From Paenibacillus_S vulneris (GTDB taxonomy: Bacteria > Bacillota > Bacilli > Paenibacillales > NBRC-103111), in NCBI RefSeq assembly GCF_039543185.1, contig NZ_BAABJG010000029.1:186001-250000 (forward strand): a stretch of 64,000 nt of DNA. The letters are read 5' to 3'. Below, piece after piece: positions 1 through 10,230 of the stretch. Each line of letters begins with the position of its first letter. Positions within the stretch are counted from its first letter, which is position 1. Position numbers and translations under genes: made by a program. The notes beneath the pieces are model-generated. The model worked only from the letters and a program-made list of their open reading frames with translations, ran no database searches and had not been told where the DNA came from.

Positions 1-1591
1 GTTCCAGCGATTGCAGCACCATGGCTTCGCTCGTCTGGTCGAGGGAAGAGGTGGCCTCGTCAAGCAGCAGCAGGTCGGGCTTCTTCAGCAAAATGCGGAT
101 CAAACCGACCAGCTGCCGCTGTCCGCCGGATAGCTGGAAGCTGCCATCTCCGACAACAGTGTTATAGCCGTCGGGAAGCATCGCCGCGATATCTTCGGCG
201 TCCAGCGCTTGCATCCATGTCCTGACCTCTGCTTGATCCGCCTGCCTGAGCAGTGTCAGGTTGTTCAGCAGCGTGTCGCGGAACAGAACCGGCTCCTGCG
301 TCATATAACCGGTCCTACTCCTAAGCTGCGTAGCATCGAGCTCGTTCAGCGGGATGTTACCGAACCGTATCTCTCCCTCGGTCGGCTCCTGAAGCCTGGT
401 GAGCAGCTTGAGCAGCGTGCTCTTGCCGGCTCCGCTCGGCCCGACAATAGCGATATGCTCGCCCGGCTGGATCGTGAAGGAAACGCCGCTCAGGCTTGCG
501 CCTCGATCCGTCCGTACCGTTACATTATGAAAGGAGATCGGCAACCCCCGGTAATCTGGCAGCTGACGGAGCCCGTTCCTCTTCCCTGGCTCGACAGGGA
601 GCTCCACATATTCCAGCAGCCCCTGCACACGGAGACGGATATCTGCGAAGACGACGAACAAGCCGAAGAACGTCCGTACCGGGGCATTGAGGGCCGGGAT
701 AAACGCAATGACGGTCATCAGCTGACCGAAGGTTACCGTCCCCATCATGACCTGCCAGCCGACGAACATGAAGACGAGCGCAGGAGCCAGCGCATCGGGG
801 ATTCGTTGGAGGCCCTTGTAGGTCGCATTGACGATCCCTTCTTGCTGGGATAGCTCGGCCCAGCGCTGCTGTTCTGAATGAAACTGGCGGTATTCGTGCT
901 TCTCGGTTCCGAATATTTTGATTTGCTTGATGGACTCTAATCGTTCCAGCAGGCTTTGCCGCAGGACGGCGTTGTGCACCATAAACTGCTTTCGGGACTG
1001 GGTCCGCCGCTTAGCGAAGAAGTAGACCGGCAGGAACAATACGATATAACAGAGGATGATCATGACGGTGATAGGCCAATAGATGTTTGAAATGATGATC
1101 GCAGCGGTGCAGGCAAGCAGCCATTCCTGAACGAACCCGGGCAAGGTAAACAGCCCGAATTTCTGAATTGTTCGGATGTCCTGGATGCATCTCTGCAGCA
1201 TTTCGCCCCTGGGAGTCCGGGTGAAGAAATCGGCCGACGTATTCAAGATAGCGGCTAAAGCATCATGGATCCATTCGTAGGTCAGCCTGATCATAACCTT
1301 GGTCGAAACATACTTCCGTAGTACCGAGAGCAGCTCGGTTAGCAGCAGGGAGGCGAGCAGGAGAGCTGTCAGCCTTAGAAGCCCCGGGCTCTGCTGCTTC
1401 GTGAGCTCATCAATGACCTGTCCTATATAGACGGGAGTCAGTGCGCTGCATATCGCAACCGCTAGCGTCAGAAGCGATACGAGCAGGAGAGCTCCCTTGG
1501 CACGGAGCAGCTGCTTGGTAAAAAAAGTAATCCATTCCGGAAAACGAGCTATAATTAGTATCCACTCCCATTTATTTGAAATGACATTATC
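1..1591 (-). CDS. ABC transporter, permease fused to ATPase (partial, 3' end off window)
   Basis: The reverse strand reads through a type I ABC exporter half-molecule. An N-terminal six-helix membrane domain is followed by a nucleotide-binding domain with Walker A (GPSGAGKST), Q-loop (MTQEP), signature LSGGQ and Walker B (LLLLDEAT). The reading is cut by the left edge just after the D-loop, so the C-terminus is missing. It would pump a lipid, peptide or drug outward; the substrate cannot be told. The frame is open from 1591 down, but I find no in-frame ATG, GTG or TTG between the upstream stop pair and the first membrane helix. Candidate starts are ATT at 1582 or ATT at 1555, the latter behind GGGAGTGG. 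The coordinate given is the limit of the open frame, not a confirmed start. Family call is sure; start is not. Confidence 0.85.
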
Positions 1592-1756
1592 TTATCAGGG
1601 CTTCTTCAGAAGGGGCAAACTTTAAAAACAAGTGTTCGTACAAAAAGGGAAATGGAGCTCATCAATAGGGATGGCGGATGCGGGGATTTTCAGAAAATGA
1701 AAGCTCTTATTTTCTCCTGTTCGCTTATTTTTTCTAGAAATGCGAACAAAAGCATG

Positions 1757-1803
1757 CTAAAAAGCCCCCAAATGCAGGCTTGCAGGCCGCAATGGAGGCT
1801 TAA
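1757..1803 (-). terminator. Terminator of the CAP-domain gene
   Basis: On the minus strand, just after the stop at 1828, an arm AAGCCTCCA pairs with TTGGGGGCTT (one wobble) across a loop and is followed by a run of T. It fits a rho-independent terminator. Confidence 0.55.
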
Positions 1804-1827
1804 ATTTTTATGGAGCGAAGCCACTTA

Positions 1828-3483
1828 TTAATAGCTCATCTTAACGGTACGTGTTGCATCGATATAGTCTACTTTGGCACCCAATACTTCGGCAAGGAGC
1901 CGGACGGGTACCATCGTATTTTCGCCGATCAGACGGGCCGGCGTGTCCGTTTGCTTCAGCTGCCCATTCACTTCATAGGCGTTTTGGGTTGTATACAGCG
2001 TCACTTTCATATTGCCCTTCGTATAGACGGCCGCCCGCTTGGAGTTATCCCAATCCACGTCGGCCCCTAGTGCGGCCGCGAGGTCGCGGATGTACAAATA
2101 GGAGAAGCCGTCGACAATGGCAGGCTGTCTTTTCATAGGGAAGCTGATGCCGTCAACGGAGTAGCTGCTGTCGTCCAGCCCGAAGCTGGCCGTACGTAAG
2201 AACGGAGCCACGGTAACGGCGGCAGTCTTATACTTGCCGGAGTCTTGGTGCAGCTTGGTTTTACCGATTCCAGCCACCGGTTCCGTGGTGAAATCCCACT
2301 CCTTGCTGTCATTCACCGTGCTGCCGTCACTTTTGGTGACTTGAACGCTCAGCTTCACACGATACGTTTGGTTGGCCTGCAGCGGCTTGCTGGGCAAGAG
2401 GATGAAGGCGTTCGTCAGCTTGTCGTCGTTATCCGGTGTGTTGACGAGCATATCCACCTTTTGCTTAGCGTTATCGGTCAGTTCGGCGCTGACAAGCTTC
2501 ACCTTGTCGGTCCCTGTTCCGTAATATTGGGCCATGATGGGATAGCCGACCGGATAATTGGCGCTTGAATGAATACGGAGCGGGTCGGGGTCCTCGTTGC
2601 CGTTAAAGGTGGTAGGAACATAGCGGTCTCCCGGTACGGGAGATACGACGAGCTGGTTCGTTACCGTAGATGCATAACCGAACTCAATGATCGTATAGTC
2701 GCCGACCCTGCCGACACCGATCTCACTCACGTTAGGATCAAGATACGGATTTCTGTGATACGGCGCATCGAATAACAAATCCATTGCTTCGTTGGTACTT
2801 CCGGATACATAAGCGGCATCTTCTCCGACCTTGGACGTGTAACCGTAGTAAGCGGCGCGTTCCAGCGGAGTCGCTCCGATGAATTGCTTTTTGCCCGCCT
2901 CCTGCAGATGAAGGCTCTCCTGGCTGCTGTTCGTTTGCTTAACCTCGTTAACATTCAAGTAGCTCGCATGCGCGGTGGCGCTGGCATTCAGCCGTTCATT
3001 CAGTTTGACCGGAGGAAGCCCGTATAGCGTACGGTAATCATTAAGGGCATTAAATGCCGCCAGCTGCTCCGGTCCTGCGGCCGCGAATTGGCTTTGGGCA
3101 TTCTGGGCAACCGTGAACGTCCAGGATTCCTCCAGAGGCTGATAGCCCTTGAAGGTTACGGACATGCGGACCGTATAGCTGCCGGGTGTCAAATCCTTGT
3201 CCGGGGTATACGTGAAGGCTCCTTGCTCCCTGTCGTAGGATGCGGGAACACTCGTGCCGTTCAAGAACATGGAATAAGCGATCGGCATCAAGTCCGTGTC
3301 CGTCTTTAAATAAAAGGTCAGCGTGGGGCGGGTAACCCCGACCGTATTTTGCGGAGCTCCTTGATAGCCGTATTTGAACGCAAACGCGCGGTCTGCGGGC
3401 AGTGCCAGACTGCTGAATAAGATAAGAAAGGCCAGAGCCGTCAGCATCATATACTTGCCTAGTCTTTGTGTTGTTAAAACCAA
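1828..3483 (-). CDS. Secreted CAP (SCP/PR-1) protein with C-terminal stalk domain
   Basis: A 552-residue exported protein of unknown function. Order: signal peptide, an Ig-like segment ending in ESWTFTV, a CAP/SCP domain (about 160-290; ALNDYRTLYGLPPVKLN opens it, and TAHASYLN and DAPYHRNPYLDP are visible), a second beta-rich segment, and a C-terminal copper-amine-oxidase-type stalk domain with two VPVRL/YLYIRDLA-like half repeats ending in VKMSY. I chose TTG at 3483 because a perfect AAGGAGG sits seven bases upstream; a longer frame opens at 3540 but places this ribosome site inside the gene. The protein at 38.7 kb has the same CAP core (GLPPVKLNE versus GVPAVSINE; DAPYHRNP versus DAPFHRII), so the two are distant paralogues. 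CAP proteins in spore-formers are often coat or surface proteins; no role is proven here. Confidence 0.88.
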   Translation of the reverse strand: MVLTTQRLGKYMMLTALAFLILFSSLALPADRAFAFKYGYQGAPQNTVGVTRPTLTFYLKTDTDLMPIAYSMFLNGTSVPASYDREQGAFTYTPDKDLTPGSYTVRMSVTFKGYQPLEESWTFTVAQNAQSQFAAAGPEQLAAFNALNDYRTLYGLPPVKLNERLNASATAHASYLNVNEVKQTNSSQESLHLQEAGKKQFIGATPLERAAYYGYTSKVGEDAAYVSGSTNEAMDLLFDAPYHRNPYLDPNVSEIGVGRVGDYTIIEFGYASTVTNQLVVSPVPGDRYVPTTFNGNEDPDPLRIHSSANYPVGYPIMAQYYGTGTDKVKLVSAELTDNAKQKVDMLVNTPDNDDKLTNAFILLPSKPLQANQTYRVKLSVQVTKSDGSTVNDSKEWDFTTEPVAGIGKTKLHQDSGKYKTAAVTVAPFLRTASFGLDDSSYSVDGISFPMKRQPAIVDGFSYLYIRDLAAALGADVDWDNSKRAAVYTKGNMKVTLYTTQNAYEVNGQLKQTDTPARLIGENTMVPVRLLAEVLGAKVDYIDATRTVKMSY

Positions 3484-3868
3484 TGGAATGCCTCCTTTTC
3501 TTGCTGATCTGTTGAAATCCAACTTCCGCTGTTCTAACATTTCGGCAGCTATCCGCCAAACCCTTTAATAAAATGTTTCCAGCTGGCTTGTCCCTATAGT
3601 TTCAGCTCATAAGTATAAACGAGGCAGAGGCGAATAAGTTACGGTATGTATGAAGAAAATGCGTTGTCTGCATAGGGAGCGCCATAGGCTTCGCTTTCAG
3701 GATTTGGTCCGCGTGAAGCCAAGCCTGGCACATCCGGAAACCCTTGCTGCTGCGGGATGTAGCAAATTTCGCATATCCCCGGAAAGAAACGGCTTATGTA
3801 CAATCGCCCGGGTTGTTGCTTAAACTTGTTTATTATTTATAGGGTTAAACCAGGGGGAGCGACAAGCG
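3484..3868. other. Intergenic region before the lyase locus
   Basis: No gene is supported. It holds the divergent upstream regions of the CAP gene and the lyase locus, a GGCTTC/GAAGCC hairpin around 3687-3720 without a T tract, and an AT-rich stretch (about 3816-3845) that could hold the promoter of the plus-strand operon (TTGCTT, 16 bases, TATAGG). None of these is strong. Confidence 0.4.
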
Positions 3869-4540
3869 TTGGACGTACAGAAGCAGATGATTTATTACAA
3901 TCCTCTCGCTGCGGAGAAAGATGTAAGCGGTTTTCGTCTGGAGGGAGAGGCATCCGTATCGTTTCCGAACGGGGCCATGCGCATGGAGAATATGCTGGAC
4001 CCCGAGGAGGGGCAGGCCTCCAATTTTGTATTTTGGTGTCCGGAGACGTTTCCGGCGGACATTGCCGTTGCCTGGGATTTTCGGCCGATAAGGGAGCCGG
4101 GGCTTTGTATGCTGTTCTTTGCCGCAACCGGCCGTCAAGGGGAGGATTTGTTTGCTCCTCATCTGGCCGAGCGGACAGGGCCGTATGAGCATTACCACAG
4201 CGGGGATATCAACGCTCTGCATGTGTCGTACTTCCGCCGCAGGTATCCGGAGGAGCGGGCGTTCCACACGTGCAACCTGCGCAAAAGCCGCGGGGCTCAT
4301 CTCGTCTGCCAGGGAGCGGATCCGATACCGGACGTGGAGGATGCGCAGGGCGTCTACCGGATGGAGCTGATCAAGCAGGGAGCGGACATCGCTTTCTCGG
4401 TCAACGGATTGACCGTCCTCCGATGGACGGATGACGGCCACACTTACGGCCCGCGGCTGGGCGGAGGGAAGATCGGCTTCCGGCAGATGGCCCCGCTGGT
4501 AGGGGAATATGCGAATTTGACCGTTTATGCGTTGAAATAA
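3869..4540 (+). CDS. DUF1961 / YesU-like protein
   Basis: A 223-residue cytoplasmic protein resembling B. subtilis YesU (DUF1961), a jelly-roll family found in polysaccharide-degradation loci. Aromatic and acidic residues typical of glycan-binding folds are frequent (FWCPETFPADIAVAWDF; GPYEHYHSGDINALHVSYF), and the end is beta-rich (GKIGFRQMAPLVGEYANLTV). There is no signal peptide. The start is TTG at 3869, eight bases after GGGGGAG. It is the first gene of a run reading into the PL8 lyase, with only about 50 bases between them, so it probably acts on or binds the same glycan. Family membership is fairly sure; the reaction is unknown. Confidence 0.8.
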   Translation: MDVQKQMIYYNPLAAEKDVSGFRLEGEASVSFPNGAMRMENMLDPEEGQASNFVFWCPETFPADIAVAWDFRPIREPGLCMLFFAATGRQGEDLFAPHLAERTGPYEHYHSGDINALHVSYFRRRYPEERAFHTCNLRKSRGAHLVCQGADPIPDVEDAQGVYRMELIKQGADIAFSVNGLTVLRWTDDGHTYGPRLGGGKIGFRQMAPLVGEYANLTVYALK

Positions 4541-4591
4541 AACGTCTATAAGGGTCCGTATGGGCGGATACCAAGGATGGAAGGGAGTAGG

Positions 4592-7500
4592 ATGACAGTG
4601 ATATACAGCTTTGAGGATGGTGTTCCCGGGAGCTTCGTACCGGACGGACAGTCACGGCTTGCAATCAGCAATCGGCGGTATAAGGACGGAACCCATAGCC
4701 TGCAATGGGATTATTCGGGCCAAGCGGTGCTGAAGGTCAGGGGGCCTATCGGGTATCGGCCGTTTCAGGAGGGCTCCAGGAGCCAGGCGAGAGCCTCCTT
4801 CGCGGTATGGATTTATAATCCCCGCCCGATACAGGATAAGCTGACCTTCCAGTTTGGCCGCAAGGATGGAGAGCAGGTGGATTGCGGGTTTGATTTTCGG
4901 CTTAATTTTCTGGGGTGGCGCACAGCCTGGGTAGCATACGAGCGGGATATGCAGGGAACGCCTCATCCCGAGATGGATTGTCTCATCATCAAGGGGCCGA
5001 AATCGGCCGGGGCAGGCACCTTGTACATGGATCAAATGCTGCTGTGCACCCCTATTGATCCCCGGTTTCATACGCGGGATGTTCAGGTCCCGTTCGTCAA
5101 TCTTCGTGCGGACACGGCAGCGAACGCTCATTGGCTCGGCTTGTATGCCTTCAAACAGCTGGAGCGGAGACTTCCCGTCCCGGAGGAGATAACGCCAGCA
5201 CAGCTCGACAGCCATCGGAGGATGGAGGACCGGTTCGAGGCATACTTCCTGAAGAAAAGGCCCGTGACAGCGGAGGATATGCAGCGAATCGAAGGCAAAT
5301 TCGCATCGTATGATATTTCATTTTCCGCTGACGGTATCTCGGGACGGCCGGTGGAGCTTCCCTTCTTCGATCATTTTCCGGAGCCTGAGAAGGACCGTTT
5401 GAAGAGGCTTGCAAACAGCGTGCAGCTGCAGGAATACACGAGGCTCATGATGGATATCGCGGTCTGCTACCGTTCTACAGATCATGGGGAGTGGAAGCAA
5501 CGGCTAAAAGAGATGTTCATGGATTTGACCGACTATCTGGAGGACCAGGGCTGGGCATATGGGAGCTCACAGGGAACGGTGCATCACTTCGGCTATAATT
5601 TCCGCTATTTTTACCCGGCCGCTTTTTTAATGAGGCGCGTTTTACGTGAGGAGGAGCGTCTTGACCGGACTCAGCGCACGATGTATTGGTTCAGCGGAGC
5701 GGGACGCATTCATACGCCGCTCGAAGAAGTGGAGGGCAATGTCGATATCTTCAATACGACCTTGCACGGAATGCTCGCCAGCCTGCTGATCATGGACGAT
5801 ACGCCGTACAAGGTTCGCGAGCTGACGGCGTTCAAGCTGTGGCTGAGCCAGTCGCTTCTTCCGGCAAGAGGCTTGCGCGCGGCTTATAAGATCGACGGGT
5901 CAGCCTATCATCACGTCAATCATTATCCCGCTTATGCCGTCGGAGGGTTTCTGGGCGTGACGCCGGTTATGTACTTTACCAGCGGTACGGAATACCGGGT
6001 GACGCCGGAGGCGCACGAGACGGTTCGCAAAGCGCTGCTGGCGATGAGACTCTATTCGAACAAATACGAATGGCTGATCAGCTTGTCGGCGCGACATCCT
6101 ACCGGCAAATGGGCCCTCGAGCTCGAGCCGTTCGAATATATGACGTTAGCCGGCACGCCGGACGGCACGAAGGAAATTGATGAGGAGGCGGCCGCCGCCT
6201 ATTTGCGGCTGCTGAAGCCCGGTCAACCGACGGCGACAGGGGAGCGTCTGAAGGCTATGGGTCTGACGCCGGAGCCGGATCCGAACGGCCATTGGACGAT
6301 GAACTATGCGGCGCTCTCGATTCATCGCAGAGGCTCGTGGCTGGCGGGAGTCCGCGGGCACAGCCGGTACCTGTGGGCTAACGAGACTTATGTCAGCGCC
6401 AATTTGTACGGAAGATACATTTCGCACGGGCATTTGCAAATTATGAGTCATGGGGATCCTATTAATCATGAGGACAGCGGCTATCACCATGACGGCTGGG
6501 ACTGGAACCGCTGGCCGGGAACGACGACGATTTACAAGCCTATCGCCGAGCTGCGTTCCGATGTACGCAACGTGGATACGTTCAGCGGGTTCGAGGAGAT
6601 GCTGATTTCCGATGAAACCTACGCCGGCGGCTTGCATCTGGAAGGGTGCAACGGGATGTTCGGGATGAAGCTGCATGAGCATCCCAAGTATGAGGGGTCG
6701 CATCGGGCAAGAAAATCCTTTTTCTTCTTCGATAACCGGATTATCTGCCTCGGGAGCGATATCGAGAACGAGAATGATGTGCATCCTACCGGGACTACAC
6801 TGTTTCAAAACCATCTGGCCGATCCTAACGAAGCCCTATGGCTGAATGCGGATAAGGCTGTCCACAGGTTCCCTTATGGCAGGGAATTGGAATTAGACAA
6901 CCCGGCATGGATGTTAGATAATAAGGGCAATGGATACTACATTCCGGCAGGTCAAACCTTGGGCGTATCGAAGTCGCTTCAGCATTCGAAGCACCTGGCG
7001 ACGGATGCCGATACGGAGGGCCGGTTTGCGGCTGCGTGGCTTCATCATGGAACGGCTCCCAAAGGCGCAGGCTATGAATACGCGATGCTCGTGCAGACGG
7101 ATCACGAGGGGATCAAGCGGTTTTACGACGCCATGCTTGTACCGGATCAGGCGGCATATACCGTGCTCCGCAAGGACCGTTCAGTGCATGCAGTGTATGA
7201 CCGGGAGAGCCGGACGACGGCCTATGCCTGGTTCGAGGCGAATGAAAGCGCAAACATAGGCCCTGTATCCGCCGTGGATACCCCTTGCATGGTGATGGTT
7301 CGGGAGGACGGTGACCGATTGATTGTCAGCGCAGTAGATCCGGATCTCCGGTTATACGAGGGTACGGAGCCCGATCAGTATGACGAGAACGGCAGGCAGG
7401 TGGAGGTCAGCTTATATTCCCGTGCATGGGTTCATGCCGAGAGCAGGCCGCATATGCTGCGGATAACGCTCAAAGGGAGCTGGACCGGGCAAGGAGAGGA

Positions 7501-7606
7501 CAGCCGCATCCGCGTCGTCGAAGGCGGTACCGATTGCACTATTGTAGAGCTGACGTGCCAGGATGCGATGCCTCAGCAGCTGACGCTTACGAGGCTCCAT
7601 CATTAA
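4592..7606 (+). CDS. Polysaccharide lyase family 8 (chondroitinase ABC/hyaluronan-type)
   Basis: A 1004-residue lyase that would cut uronic-acid-containing chains by beta-elimination. The N-terminal jelly roll (FEDGVPGSF..., about 1-170) matches the Lyase_N domain of chondroitinase ABC. An alpha-toroid follows, with the catalytic segment YHHVNHYPAYAVGGF (about 434-450), then the beta-sandwich with the family signature WDWNRWPGTTT (about 635). Start: ATG at 4592 has AAGGGAG upstream; an ATG at 4577 is in frame but poorer. No signal peptide is visible, which is odd for a lyase of this size: either it acts on imported oligosaccharides or is exported by another route. It is flanked by a YesU-like gene and a sugar ABC system. 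The family is certain; chondroitin, hyaluronan or another glycuronan as substrate is open. Confidence 0.9.
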   Translation: MTVIYSFEDGVPGSFVPDGQSRLAISNRRYKDGTHSLQWDYSGQAVLKVRGPIGYRPFQEGSRSQARASFAVWIYNPRPIQDKLTFQFGRKDGEQVDCGFDFRLNFLGWRTAWVAYERDMQGTPHPEMDCLIIKGPKSAGAGTLYMDQMLLCTPIDPRFHTRDVQVPFVNLRADTAANAHWLGLYAFKQLERRLPVPEEITPAQLDSHRRMEDRFEAYFLKKRPVTAEDMQRIEGKFASYDISFSADGISGRPVELPFFDHFPEPEKDRLKRLANSVQLQEYTRLMMDIAVCYRSTDHGEWKQRLKEMFMDLTDYLEDQGWAYGSSQGTVHHFGYNFRYFYPAAFLMRRVLREEERLDRTQRTMYWFSGAGRIHTPLEEVEGNVDIFNTTLHGMLASLLIMDDTPYKVRELTAFKLWLSQSLLPARGLRAAYKIDGSAYHHVNHYPAYAVGGFLGVTPVMYFTSGTEYRVTPEAHETVRKALLAMRLYSNKYEWLISLSARHPTGKWALELEPFEYMTLAGTPDGTKEIDEEAAAAYLRLLKPGQPTATGERLKAMGLTPEPDPNGHWTMNYAALSIHRRGSWLAGVRGHSRYLWANETYVSANLYGRYISHGHLQIMSHGDPINHEDSGYHHDGWDWNRWPGTTTIYKPIAELRSDVRNVDTFSGFEEMLISDETYAGGLHLEGCNGMFGMKLHEHPKYEGSHRARKSFFFFDNRIICLGSDIENENDVHPTGTTLFQNHLADPNEALWLNADKAVHRFPYGRELELDNPAWMLDNKGNGYYIPAGQTLGVSKSLQHSKHLATDADTEGRFAAAWLHHGTAPKGAGYEYAMLVQTDHEGIKRFYDAMLVPDQAAYTVLRKDRSVHAVYDRESRTTAYAWFEANESANIGPVSAVDTPCMVMVREDGDRLIVSAVDPDLRLYEGTEPDQYDENGRQVEVSLYSRAWVHAESRPHMLRITLKGSWTGQGEDSRIRVVEGGTDCTIVELTCQDAMPQQLTLTRLHH

Positions 7607-7713
7607 ATGCACGGTGAACAAGAAGCGGGAGAGGAAGCCTGCCGGGCGGCCGGGAGAGCGGACCGTCAGCTTCACCGGGCTTACATCGAGAACCATACGG
7701 AGGGGATGATGGG

Positions 7714-9954
7714 ATGAAATCAGCGATTAACCGGCTGCCGGTCTTTTATCGGTACCTTTTGTCCTACATAGTATTGCTCCTGCTTCCGTTGCTTTTTTTG
7801 GGGACGACCGGGTATCTGCGTTTGGCCGATATTGTAGGCAATGAAGTGGAGAGGAATAATCAGGCGCTGCTCGATAAGCTGCAGGACGAAGTGGATCAGA
7901 AGCTGATCCAGATGAACAAAATAGCCGGGCAAATTACCCAGACGCCGGAGCTCTCCCCTTATGTTCTTACTCATGATACGCTCAGCATGTATGAAGGCAA
8001 AAAAGTGCTGGAAAGCAAGGTCGTGGACGATAGCATCCGCGAAATTCTGCTTAACATTCGAGGGACGGATTACCTGTACTCTTCACTGAGCGTGTATAAA
8101 GTGAAAGACTTCGTGACGGATTTTTATCATTATTCCGATTGGAACGGTAAGCAATTCTCGGAGGATTTGAACAGTCTGTCCGCGCCGCTGCTGCGGCCTG
8201 CCGAGGATGTGAAGATTGAGGGGCTTCCGTTCCAGCGGTTCATAACGTATCTGGTCCCGATACCGATCAATAGCCAGCGTCCCTATGGAACCGTCATGTT
8301 CATGCTGAAGGAGGACATGCTGCTGAAGGGGCTGAATCCGGAGCTGACGCTGCCGCAGGGCAATGCCGTCGTATTCGACTCCAAGGGGCAGGTGCTGTCC
8401 GCATACAAGCAGGAGGACTATTTGAAGGATCCTGCCTTCTACAAGCAGCTGACGGAGGAAAGAGGAAGCTCGCAGCTCGATATTATGAATAAACCGTATG
8501 CCGTTACGTATCAAAAATCAGCCAAGAGCGGACTGCTCTACGTCACGATGCAGCCTCAATCCTCCGTCATGGCCCCGGTCAACCGGGTTATTGTCGAATG
8601 GATCAACAGTCTGCTGATTATCTTTCTTGCCGGATCGCTGCTGGTCTATCTCGTCATGCTGTTTAACTACAAGCCGGTCAAGCGGCTGGCTTCGCTGGTG
8701 GAGACGGTTCGCGGACAGTCGATTCGCAAAGCGAATGAATTTGAAGCCATCGGCAGCGTCATTCATGATATGGTCAATTCGAACCGTCTGCTGGGCCGCA
8801 AGCTGGAGGAGAACCGGTACGCCGTCAAGGAGCATCTATTAGGGAGCCTCTTGAAAGGCGAGATGAAGACGCTGGAGGACATGAATGAGCGGGGCAAGGA
8901 AGTGGGCATCGTCTTTCCGAATCCGCTTGCCGCGGTGATGATTCTGGAGTATCCGTCCTCCTTGGTCCCTTATAAGGACAGACTGATTCAGGAGGTGGAT
9001 CAGAAGCTCGGAGGCCGCTACATCGGCTATTCCAAGGACAGCCTGGAGGACAAGCGGGCGATGTTCATCCTGTCTGTCGAAGGCCCGCCGGAGGAGTGGA
9101 AGGCATGGCTTTTGCAGCTGCATGAGCATTTAAGCACGGTGTTCGAGGCTCCCATTACTATGGGGGTCGGAAACGTATACGCCGAGCTGACCCAGGTCGG
9201 CCGGTCTTATCTGGAGGCTTCGACCGCCATCGATTACAAGCTGATCCGGGGCAGCCAGAGAGCCTTGTTCTTCGATGAAATGATGGCACATCATTATGAG
9301 GATGTGTTTAATCCGAGACGGGTGCTTGATGATCTGGATATCGTGCTGCAGCACGGCAGTCCGGACCGGATCTCGGAGGAGGTTCAGCAGATCGCCGTCC
9401 GCATGAAGCAAAGCGGGCTGACGCTGTTCATCGCCAGAGAGCTCTGCTACGATATGATCCGCAAATTCATAGCGGTGGTTGAGAAAAAGCAGCCGGGGAG
9501 CTCCAACGGAAGCTTTCCCGATGTTATGGCATTGACCGATTTCACCACGCTGGATGAAATAGCCGATTTGTTCACTACCGCCTGCGCTACGCTCTGCGAG
9601 TCGCTCAAGGAGCATAAGCCGGCGTCCCCGACGGCACTGATTGATCAAATAACGCAGTATATTCAGAATCATTACAATGAGCCGGACTTTTCCGTGCAAA
9701 AGATTGCGGACCATTTCTCGCTGTCCTTGTCCTATTTAAGCCGTTATTTTAAAGAGCAGACAGGTCGTACCGTGATGGATTATTTGAATGAAATCCGCAT
9801 CGATCAGGCGAAGCTGCTTCTCCGTACGGACGATCGTTCCGTTAAAGAAATTGTACTGCAGGTCGGATATTACGACGTGTCCAGCTTTATACGCAAGTTC
9901 AAGCAATCCGTCGGAGTCACTCCCGGAGAATACCGCAAGCAGCAGCGCGCTTGA
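7714..9954 (+). CDS. Membrane-bound AraC-family sensor-regulator
   Basis: A 746-residue one-protein sensor: transmembrane helix about 12-33, an extracytoplasmic segment about 35-290, a second helix about 291-315 (WINSLLIIFLAGSLLVYLVML), a cytoplasmic linker, and an AraC/XylS double helix-turn-helix at the C-terminus (about 645-743; FSVQKIADHFSLSLSYLSRYFKEQ, in two stretches, then VKEIVLQVGYYDVSSFIRKFK). There is no receiver or kinase domain, so signal reception and DNA binding are in one chain, a design common in Paenibacillus sugar loci. It sits between the lyase and the transporter and likely senses lyase products outside the cell and switches on the locus. Start ATG at 7714 follows GGAGGGGATGATGGG. 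Confidence 0.9.
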   Translation: MKSAINRLPVFYRYLLSYIVLLLLPLLFLGTTGYLRLADIVGNEVERNNQALLDKLQDEVDQKLIQMNKIAGQITQTPELSPYVLTHDTLSMYEGKKVLESKVVDDSIREILLNIRGTDYLYSSLSVYKVKDFVTDFYHYSDWNGKQFSEDLNSLSAPLLRPAEDVKIEGLPFQRFITYLVPIPINSQRPYGTVMFMLKEDMLLKGLNPELTLPQGNAVVFDSKGQVLSAYKQEDYLKDPAFYKQLTEERGSSQLDIMNKPYAVTYQKSAKSGLLYVTMQPQSSVMAPVNRVIVEWINSLLIIFLAGSLLVYLVMLFNYKPVKRLASLVETVRGQSIRKANEFEAIGSVIHDMVNSNRLLGRKLEENRYAVKEHLLGSLLKGEMKTLEDMNERGKEVGIVFPNPLAAVMILEYPSSLVPYKDRLIQEVDQKLGGRYIGYSKDSLEDKRAMFILSVEGPPEEWKAWLLQLHEHLSTVFEAPITMGVGNVYAELTQVGRSYLEASTAIDYKLIRGSQRALFFDEMMAHHYEDVFNPRRVLDDLDIVLQHGSPDRISEEVQQIAVRMKQSGLTLFIARELCYDMIRKFIAVVEKKQPGSSNGSFPDVMALTDFTTLDEIADLFTTACATLCESLKEHKPASPTALIDQITQYIQNHYNEPDFSVQKIADHFSLSLSYLSRYFKEQTGRTVMDYLNEIRIDQAKLLLRTDDRSVKEIVLQVGYYDVSSFIRKFKQSVGVTPGEYRKQQRA

Positions 9955-10036
9955 TCAGCCCCATGATATTGAACAGCCCTGACGTAAGTCGAAGCAGCCG
10001 TACAACCGGACTTCGCCTGCGGCGGGGCTTCTTTGT

Positions 10037-10050
10037 TGTAAACGCATGCA
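10037..10050 (+). promoter_or_regulatory. Weak cre-like (CcpA) site
   Basis: TGTAAACGCATGCA agrees with the cre consensus TGWAANCGNTNWCA except at two fixed positions. It lies about 190 bases before the transporter genes. Low confidence alone. Confidence 0.3.
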
Positions 10051-10178
10051 AAATCGGCATATGTGCAGGTACATTTTGACCTATTGGCCCCTGAAACCCT
10101 CGCCAGATCAAGTTTCGCATAGTGCGTGGGCAGATCTCGCTTATATACAGAGAGGACCGGACCGGTGTTAAATAAACC

Positions 10179-10194
10179 TATAAAAGCGATTACA
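10179..10194 (-). promoter_or_regulatory. cre-like (CcpA) site over a -10 box
   Basis: Read on the minus strand, TGTAATCGCTTTTA (10194-10181) matches the cre consensus with a single mismatch. It overlaps a plus-strand -10-like TATAAA (10179-10184) just before the ABC transporter operon. Catabolite repression of the transporter is the simple inference. Confidence 0.5.
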
Positions 10195-10230
10195 TGCATG
10201 GCATAGACAACATGGAGGTGAACGATCAGG

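Noticed and set aside
209..853. Long plus-strand open frame
   Set aside because: It is the complement of the ABC exporter ATPase domain, whose motifs are unmistakable on the minus strand.
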